A stretch of DNA of 64,000 nucleotides from CAVWGP01 sp963754645 (GTDB lineage Bacteria; Pseudomonadota; Alphaproteobacteria; Bin65). The stretch covers positions 620,001-684,000 of the forward strand of contig CAVWGP010000004.1 in NCBI GenBank assembly GCA_963754645.1. The letters are read 5' to 3'. Positions 59,054 to 64,000 of this stretch are shown one piece after another; within the stretch, counting starts at the first letter, position 1, and each line of letters opens with the position of its first letter. The notes beneath the pieces were generated by a model. The model was given only the letters and a program-made list of their open reading frames with translations. It ran no database searches and was not told the origin of the DNA. Position numbers and translations under genes: made by a program.

Positions 59054-61266
59054 GGCGGTCCGCGGACGGCATTCGGCACCAGCACGGCGAGGACGAGCGC
59101 GGCGCCGGCGGCAATGGAATAGGGATTGGAAAAAATCAGCAGCAGCCCGCCGATCGTCAGCACGATCTGGCCGGCGACGCGGACGGGACCGTGGAAGTAG
59201 CCGATATAGGCAACCGACATGGCGAGGATGCTGAGCATGCCGCTGGCCATCGCCAGGACGAATTCGCTCCAATCGAAGTTCTGCAGCAGCAGGCTGGGCG
59301 CGTAAACGAACATGAACGGAACCAGCGCCTTGCCCATCGACAGGCGGAACGCGGTGACGCCGGTGCGCATCGGCTCGGAGCCCGCGATGCCGGCGCCGGC
59401 AAAAGCGGCCAGCGCCACCGGCGGCGTCACATCGGCAAGCACGCCGTAGTAGAACACGAAAAAATGGGTGATCAGCAGCGGAACCTTGAGATCCGCCAGG
59501 GCCGGCGCCGCGATCGAGGCGAGAATGATGTAAGTCGGCGTCGTCGGAATGCCCGTGCCCATGAGGATGCAAGTCAGGGCGACGAACACGAGCGCGAAGA
59601 ACACCATGGTTTCGCGGCGGTCGAGCAGGCCGGTCACGTCGAGGGCGAGCACGCCGCTGGCGACGCTCGACGCGGTATCGAGCACGGCGCCCGAGAATTT
59701 GAAGCCGATGCCGGTCAAGCTCGCGATGCCGAGAATGAAGCCGACGCAGGCGCAGGCCGCGCCGATGCCGAGCGCGTATTTCGCGCCCGATTCGAGGCCG
59801 CCGATCAATTGGCGCGGCGCCAGCGCCGAACTCCGGTCGAGCGTCGTGAAGCCGATGGGGCGCAGGATCAGCGGCAGGTAGGAACAGCCGATCGTGAGAA
59901 TAATGCCCCAAAACGCCGCCAGGAACGGCGTGTAATGCATGAGCAGCAGCGTCACCAGCACGACGAGCGGAAACAGCAGGTGACCGCGCCGGGCGATAAC
60001 GCTGCCCAGCCCCGGAATCGCCTCGCCGCCGACGCCCTTGAGGCCGAGCTTTTTGGCCTCGTAATGCACCATGAGCAGGATCGCGACGTAGTGAAACAAC
60101 GCCGGGAAAATCGCGATCAAAATGAGTTCGCTGTACGGCACGCCGAGCATCTCGGCCATGACGAAGGCCGAAGCGCCCATCACCGGCGGCGTCACTTGCC
60201 CGCCGCACGAGGCCGAGGCTTCGACGGCGCCGGAGAAGCGCGGCGAGAAGCCGCTCTTTTTCATCATCGGGATCGTCAGGCTGCCCGTCGTCACCGTGTT
60301 GGCGACCGGCGAGCCCGAGATCATGCCGAACAGGCCGGACGAAACGACCGAGACCTTGGCGGCGCCGCCGGTCAGCCGCCCCGCCGCCACCGTCGCGATG
60401 TCGATGAAAAGCTGGCCGAGCCCGGTGAGCTGCATGAGCACGCCGAATAGGACGAAGTGAAAAACATAAGTCGCGACCACGCCGACGGCGATGCCGTAAA
60501 TGCCCTCGGTGCCGATATAGATGTGATTGACGATGCGCAGGATGTTGTAGCCGCGATGCGCCAGCACGCCCGGCAAATAGGGGCCGAGCATGCCGTAAAG
60601 AATGCAGACGACGCCGATGATCGGCAGCGACAGGCCCATGGTGCGCCGCGTCGCCTCGATCACCATGACGATCGCGAGGATACCCATCATGTAGTCGAGC
60701 GGCTTCGGCGCGCCGACATTGACGACGAAAATGTCGTGGAAGAAGACGATGAAATAGACCGAGATCGACGCGGCGGCGGCGCTCAACAGCCAATCGCGCA
60801 ACGGGATGCGGCCGTTTTCGCGATCGCGGCCGCCGGTCGATCGCCCGATCGGCAGCGCGAGCAGCGCGACGAGGCCGATGACGGCGAAGAACAAAACTTG
60901 GTGCGGCACGGGGGCGCGCGCCGCGAGGGCGCCGACGAGATCGACCGCGAGAAAAAGATAGAACGCCGCGAAGCCGAGGCTGATCGGCCATTCGACCGTC
61001 GGGCGAAGCCGCTTCTGATCTGGAAAGCAGAGAAAGATGAGACTGAGCACGAAGCTTAGATGAATTGAGCGGTGCATGATCTCGTTGAGAATGCCGTAAC
61101 CCGCCGTGTAGATGTGGAACAGCGAGAGCGCCACGCCGAGCAGCGTGACGACGAGCGCGCCGATACCGGCGAGGCGCCGGAAATTCGCTTCGGGGTCGTA
61201 TTGCGCGACGAGTCGCTCGATCTCCGCCTTGCTCGGCGCGCTCGGCGCCGCCGGACTTTGCGTCAC
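59005..61266 (-). CDS. TRAP transporter permease, fused 4TM/12TM (TAXI type)
   Basis: A 753-residue inner-membrane protein with many membrane segments joining the small and large TRAP permease subunits. The large part has GSPVANTVTTGSLTIPMMKKSGF, GQVTPPVMGASAFVMAEMLGVPY and GTGIPTTPTYIILASIAAPAL, highly typical for TAXI-TRAP permeases. It is somewhat longer than usual because its C-terminal tail runs into the convergent ATPase gene. The import is driven by the sodium or proton gradient. Confidence 0.9.
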   Translation of the reverse strand: MTQSPAAPSAPSKAEIERLVAQYDPEANFRRLAGIGALVVTLLGVALSLFHIYTAGYGILNEIMHRSIHLSFVLSLIFLCFPDQKRLRPTVEWPISLGFAAFYLFLAVDLVGALAARAPVPHQVLFFAVIGLVALLALPIGRSTGGRDRENGRIPLRDWLLSAAAASISVYFIVFFHDIFVVNVGAPKPLDYMMGILAIVMVIEATRRTMGLSLPIIGVVCILYGMLGPYLPGVLAHRGYNILRIVNHIYIGTEGIYGIAVGVVATYVFHFVLFGVLMQLTGLGQLFIDIATVAAGRLTGGAAKVSVVSSGLFGMISGSPVANTVTTGSLTIPMMKKSGFSPRFSGAVEASASCGGQVTPPVMGASAFVMAEMLGVPYSELILIAIFPALFHYVAILLMVHYEAKKLGLKGVGGEAIPGLGSVIARRGHLLFPLVVLVTLLLMHYTPFLAAFWGIILTIGCSYLPLILRPIGFTTLDRSSALAPRQLIGGLESGAKYALGIGAACACVGFILGIASLTGIGFKFSGAVLDTASSVASGVLALDVTGLLDRRETMVFFALVFVALTCILMGTGIPTTPTYIILASIAAPALADLKVPLLITHFFVFYYGVLADVTPPVALAAFAGAGIAGSEPMRTGVTAFRLSMGKALVPFMFVYAPSLLLQNFDWSEFVLAMASGMLSILAMSVAYIGYFHGPVRVAGQIVLTIGGLLLIFSNPYSIAAGAALVLAVLVPNAVRGPPQAGMAAFSASVGSQR

Positions 61267-61269
61267 AAC

Positions 61270-61752
61270 TCAGCCGCCCGCCGCACAGGGCATGGGCGCG
61301 ATTTCGAGGGCGCGATTGCCCCAGCGCGTCAGATCGAGCGGCCCGGCGGCGTCGAGCCGGTTGCCGTGGTCCCGATGGACGCGCAGGACCAGGCGCTCGA
61401 TGACGCGGCGCTCGTGCAGGATGAAACGGCCGTTGCGCCGTTCCCAGCGCGCGCCGGGCGCCGCGGCATTGCCCGCGAGCCCGGGACCGTGATCGGCGAA
61501 AGCTTCGGCGAGATGTACCACGCGGCCATCCTCGACCGTGTAGCGGCTTTCGACCATCGTCAATGTCACCGAATGCCGATAGGTCAAAGTAAAGGCGGGC
61601 GCCGTCCCATTGAGTGCCACGCGCGCCAGCTCGTTGCCATCGGGAAAGGCGCGGACGGCGAGGCTCGCGGCGCAGTTCTCGGCGCGGCCTTGACCCGCGG
61701 CGGGCGTTGCGAGCGCAACCGCCAGCCCGGCCGCGCGAACGAGCCGGCGCAC
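61270..61752 (-). CDS. DUF1850 protein linked to TAXI-TRAP
   Basis: A 160-residue protein with signal peptide (LVRAAGLAVALATPAAG). The DUF1850 core reads FTLTYRHSVTLTMVESRYTVEDGRVV and later RWGNRALEIAPMPCAAG. This family is found beside TAXI-type TRAP genes; the function is unknown. It starts 5 bases after the binding-protein gene and ends 3 bases before the permease. Confidence 0.87.
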   Translation of the reverse strand: MRRLVRAAGLAVALATPAAGQGRAENCAASLAVRAFPDGNELARVALNGTAPAFTLTYRHSVTLTMVESRYTVEDGRVVHLAEAFADHGPGLAGNAAAPGARWERRNGRFILHERRVIERLVLRVHRDHGNRLDAAGPLDLTRWGNRALEIAPMPCAAGG

Positions 61753-61757
61753 GCGGC

Positions 61758-62735
61758 TTACTTGATCACGCCCTTCTCGCGGAAATATTTCTCGGCACCG
61801 GGATGCATCGGGATCGAGATCGACTGCATCGCGGACTGCAAGGCGATGTTCTTGCCTTGGACATGAACCTTGGCCAGCGTTTCGGTGTTCTCATAGGCCG
61901 CCTTGACGACGGCATAGGCGATGTCGTCGGCCAGCTTGTCGTGCGCGGCCCAGATCGCCATGACGGCGAGGGTTTTCACGTCCGCTGCCTGGCCCTTGTA
62001 GGTATTGGCGCCCAGCGTTACTGAGGCGTAGTAGGGCTGGCGCTTCTTGAGCGCCTCGATCTCGGGACCGTCGAGCGCCACGACGCGGATCGCGTGGCCG
62101 TTGGCGAGTTCGCTCACCGACGATGTCGGCGTGCCCGCCGTGATGAGCGTAGCCGCGAGATTGCCGTCCTTGATCTTGTCGACCGCCTGGGCGAAGGAGG
62201 AAAAATCTTCCTTCACGTCCTCGCGCTTCATGCCGTGGACGGCGAGCAGGTCGCCGAGCAATTGCCACTGACCGGAACCCGGCGAGCCGGACGATATCGT
62301 TTTACCCTTGAGGTCGGCGAATTTCGTGATGCCCGAATCGGCGCGCACGACGAGTTGCACGGTTTCGGGATAGAGCGCGCCCAGCGCGCGCAGGCCTTTG
62401 AGCGCGCCGTCCTTGAATTGATTCTCGCCCTTGAAGGCGGCATCGAGAATGTCGGCGGCGACGAAGGCCGATTCGATTTCGCCGCGGCCGAGCAGCTTGG
62501 CGTTGGCGACCGAGGCGTTCGCGGTTTCGGCCGTGGCGGCGATTTTCTTGCCGGCGACGGCGGCGTTGTTCGAGATCACCTGGGCGAGCATGCCGCCCAA
62601 CGGATAGTAGGTTCCGCCAGTGCCGCCGGTGGCGATGCCGAAGAACACGCGCTGCTGCGCCACCGCGCCGCCGGCAAAACTCGCGAACGCGAGCGCGGCG
62701 GCAAGTTGCAGGATATTAAATTTGAACGGCATCAT
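61758..62735 (-). CDS. TAXI-family TRAP solute-binding protein
   Basis: A 325-residue periplasmic protein with signal peptide (LQLAAALAFASFAGGAVAQ) and the TAXI hallmark IATGGTGGTYYPLGGMLAQVISNN, then TAETANASVANAKLLGRGEI and SSGSPGSGQWQL-like segments. It delivers the solute, often glutamate-like or aromatic acids, to the fused permease downstream. ATG 62732 directly follows the first ATG. Confidence 0.9.
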   Translation of the reverse strand: MMPFKFNILQLAAALAFASFAGGAVAQQRVFFGIATGGTGGTYYPLGGMLAQVISNNAAVAGKKIAATAETANASVANAKLLGRGEIESAFVAADILDAAFKGENQFKDGALKGLRALGALYPETVQLVVRADSGITKFADLKGKTISSGSPGSGQWQLLGDLLAVHGMKREDVKEDFSSFAQAVDKIKDGNLAATLITAGTPTSSVSELANGHAIRVVALDGPEIEALKKRQPYYASVTLGANTYKGQAADVKTLAVMAIWAAHDKLADDIAYAVVKAAYENTETLAKVHVQGKNIALQSAMQSISIPMHPGAEKYFREKGVIK

Positions 62736-62795
62736 CGGTGGCTCTCCCTGGTTTGTTCGGCTTTGTGCCGAATTATCGGCGCGATCGGCGCTGGG

Positions 62796-63575
62796 TCAAG
62801 CGAAGATCGCTTTCGCCGCACCGAAGGTCGAGAAGCGGACTTCGCCCGTCATCGGCCGGTCGATCTTGTATTGCCGCGTGAACGAGCCGGTCATCACGAC
62901 TTGGCCCGGCGCGATGGCGCGGCCGAAACCCGCGAGCTTGTTGGCGAGCCAGGCGACCGAGGCGAGTGGATTGGCGTCCATCACCGCTTCGCCGAAGGCG
63001 AGTTCCTGGAACACGCCGTCGACGAAGACCTGGCACGAAACGCGGCCGAGCGCGTGCGCCTTCGGATCGAAGGCGACCTTGGCGCCGGTGACGAAGGCGC
63101 GCTGCTGGCCGTTGTCGGCGATCATCAGGTTCATGGCTTCGTGCGTGTTGGGTCCGCGGGTTTCGATGATTTCCATCGCCGGCGCCACATGGCTCACGGC
63201 GCGCGCCGCGCGTTCGGGCGTGATGCCCGGGCCTTTCAGCCCTTCGCCCATGGTGACGCAGAGTTCGTTCTCCCAGCCCGGCAAGTTCAGTTCGGCCAGC
63301 TTCCAGGTGATGCCGCTTTGCCAGTGCCCATGCTCGAAGAGGCATGCATAGACCGGTTCCTTCAAGCCGAATTGCTCGCGAATCGCGCGCGCGGTGACGC
63401 CGACCTTCCATCCCGCCTGCTTCTCGCCGCGCGCCGCGTGGCGGTCGAGCAGGTCGAGCATGATGCGGTAGCCTTCGTCCTGGTTGAGCTTGCCGGACCA
63501 TTGCAGCGGATATTTCCCGCCTTTCTGGCGCGCCGCCCAGAAATCCTCGGTCGCTTGCTGGAGATCGATCGTCAT
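62796..63575 (-). CDS. 2-keto-4-pentenoate hydratase / FAH-superfamily protein
   Basis: A 259-residue enzyme of the fumarylacetoacetate hydrolase superfamily: GWKVGVTARAIREQFGLKEPVYACLF, PGWENELCVTMG, IETRGPNTHEAMNLMIADN and GQVVMTGSFTRQYKIDRPMTGEV. It is MhpD-like; such enzymes hydrate 2-oxopent-4-enoate or decarboxylate oxalocrotonate in meta-cleavage pathways. It could act on substrates brought in by the TRAP system 60 bases away on the same strand. Confidence 0.85.
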   Translation of the reverse strand: MTIDLQQATEDFWAARQKGGKYPLQWSGKLNQDEGYRIMLDLLDRHAARGEKQAGWKVGVTARAIREQFGLKEPVYACLFEHGHWQSGITWKLAELNLPGWENELCVTMGEGLKGPGITPERAARAVSHVAPAMEIIETRGPNTHEAMNLMIADNGQQRAFVTGAKVAFDPKAHALGRVSCQVFVDGVFQELAFGEAVMDANPLASVAWLANKLAGFGRAIAPGQVVMTGSFTRQYKIDRPMTGEVRFSTFGAAKAIFA

Positions 63576-63653
63576 CGCCGAAATGGCTCCTTTTGGAAAC
63601 CGGTCGGGGCGGGTCCAAGACCCGCCCCGACAACGATTACGATTGGCGTTCGA

Positions 63654-64000
63654 CTATTCCGCCGCGACGGGAACCTTCGGCAATCCGGCCAGGGCCATGG
63701 CCAGCTCCTGCTCGGTGAAATCCTCGTCCTTGAGCTTGCCGGCGGCAAAATCCATGTAGGCTTGCATGTCGAAATTGCCGTGGCCGCACAGGTTGAACAG
63801 GATCGTGCGCTTCTTGCCTTCGCGCTTGCATTTGAGCGCTTCGTCGAGAACGGCCTTGACGCCGTGATTCGCTTCCGGCGCCGGGATGATGCCTTCGGCG
63901 CGCGCGAATTGGACACCGGCGACGAAGACCTCGCTTTGATGATAGGCGACCGGCGTCACGTAACCTTCGTCGGTGAGCTGGCTGACCAGCGGCGCCATGC
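63654..64000 (-). CDS. TrpB-like PLP-dependent enzyme, 3' part
   Basis: The last 114 or so codons of a tryptophan-synthase-beta-like enzyme; the gene begins beyond the right edge. AYHQSEVFVAGVQFARAEGIIPAPEANHGV and KRTILFNLCGHGNFDMQAYMDF match the C-terminal region of TrpB2-like proteins. The cofactor lysine lies outside the window. It is 78 bases upstream of the hydratase gene on the same strand. Confidence 0.85.
   Translation of the reverse strand, partial: MAPLVSQLTDEGYVTPVAYHQSEVFVAGVQFARAEGIIPAPEANHGVKAVLDEALKCKREGKKRTILFNLCGHGNFDMQAYMDFAAGKLKDEDFTEQELAMALAGLPKVPVAAE

Noticed and set aside
57655..60450. Plus-strand open frame of 931 codons
   Set aside because: It is a shifted frame of the dipeptide ATPase joined to an antisense stretch of the TRAP permease. 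No domain is recognisable.
57176..60991. Minus-strand open frame of 1271 codons
   Set aside because: It is antisense to the fused dipeptide ATPase and out of frame with the TRAP permease gene. Its content is Arg/Ala/Asp/Gly-rich, as expected for GC-rich shadow frames; both covered genes are clearly real.
1..64000. tRNA or rRNA genes, CRISPR arrays, prophage or insertion sequences
   Set aside because: None was seen on either strand: no regularly spaced direct repeats, no transposase or integrase motifs and no recognisable tRNA-like cloverleaf. A tRNAscan or Infernal run would be needed to exclude unusual RNAs.

Overview
The window reads as a high-GC alphaproteobacterial chromosome segment, judged by eye from composition and codon use and not computed. 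Three things support this: the conserved gene order inositol monophosphatase / MotA-TolQ-ExbB-like protein / OmpA-domain protein / exporter ABC ATPase / ribosomal protein L31; the many branched-chain, dipeptide and TAXI-TRAP uptake systems; and the PAS_5-type sensor remnant. It is densely coded, about 60 protein genes, mostly in short operons. I saw no tRNA, rRNA, CRISPR array, phage or transposase gene. The lifestyle suggested is that of an aerobic soil or sediment heterotroph living on aromatic and amide compounds.

Layout. 0.3-5.2 kb: a small Cys-rich secreted protein, an MBL-fold hydrolase and a MacAB-like efflux operon preceded by a structured, terminator-ended non-coding stretch. 5.2-13.5 kb: a class III aminotransferase, a Rieske dioxygenase (beta then alpha), a complete branched-chain-type ABC importer (LivG-F-H-M), a DMT exporter and an isochorismatase-like hydrolase. 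13.6-20.0 kb: hydantoinase/oxoprolinase A and B, an isocitrate-lyase/PEP-mutase-family lyase and an aconitase-family dehydratase in two subunits, which fit a hydratase-then-lyase catabolic module better than leucine biosynthesis. 20.1-24.9 kb: SnoaL-like protein, quinone oxidoreductase, methyltransferase, SCP2 protein, UbiX, then a degraded PAS sensor. 25.0-29.6 kb: a UbiD-like decarboxylase with a long C-terminal tail, then epmA and epmB, both frameshifted as read, next to an intact efp. 29.6-35.3 kb: the conserved envelope block ending in an L31 gene with a basic tail.

35.4-42.1 kb: a SorA/SoxC-type sulfite dehydrogenase with its cytochrome c, a secreted protein, a four-gene MCE lipid-transport operon, and a strong candidate small RNA at 41.56-41.66 kb. 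42.2-46.1 kb: enoyl-CoA hydratase, a TetR regulator facing a DUF2141/carotenoid-oxygenase pair, with a near-perfect operator between them. 46.1-52.0 kb: a TetR-led minus-strand operon with two copies of a PaaK-like CoA ligase plus PaaA-like di-iron oxygenase, and one enoyl-CoA hydratase. 52.1-59.1 kb: amidase plus a dipeptide-type ABC importer with fused ATPases. 59.0-64.0 kb: TAXI-TRAP transporter (permease, DUF1850, solute-binding protein), a FAH/hydratase-family enzyme and the 3' part of a TrpB-like PLP enzyme cut by the window edge.

Main points for a second look: the sRNA candidate at 41557-41656; the hairpin-rich terminated element at 1729-1867; the duplicated ligase/di-iron oxygenase operon; the PAS pseudogene with one frameshift and two stops; and the shared style of frameshifts in GC dinucleotide runs, which may be real decay or a sequence-quality signature.
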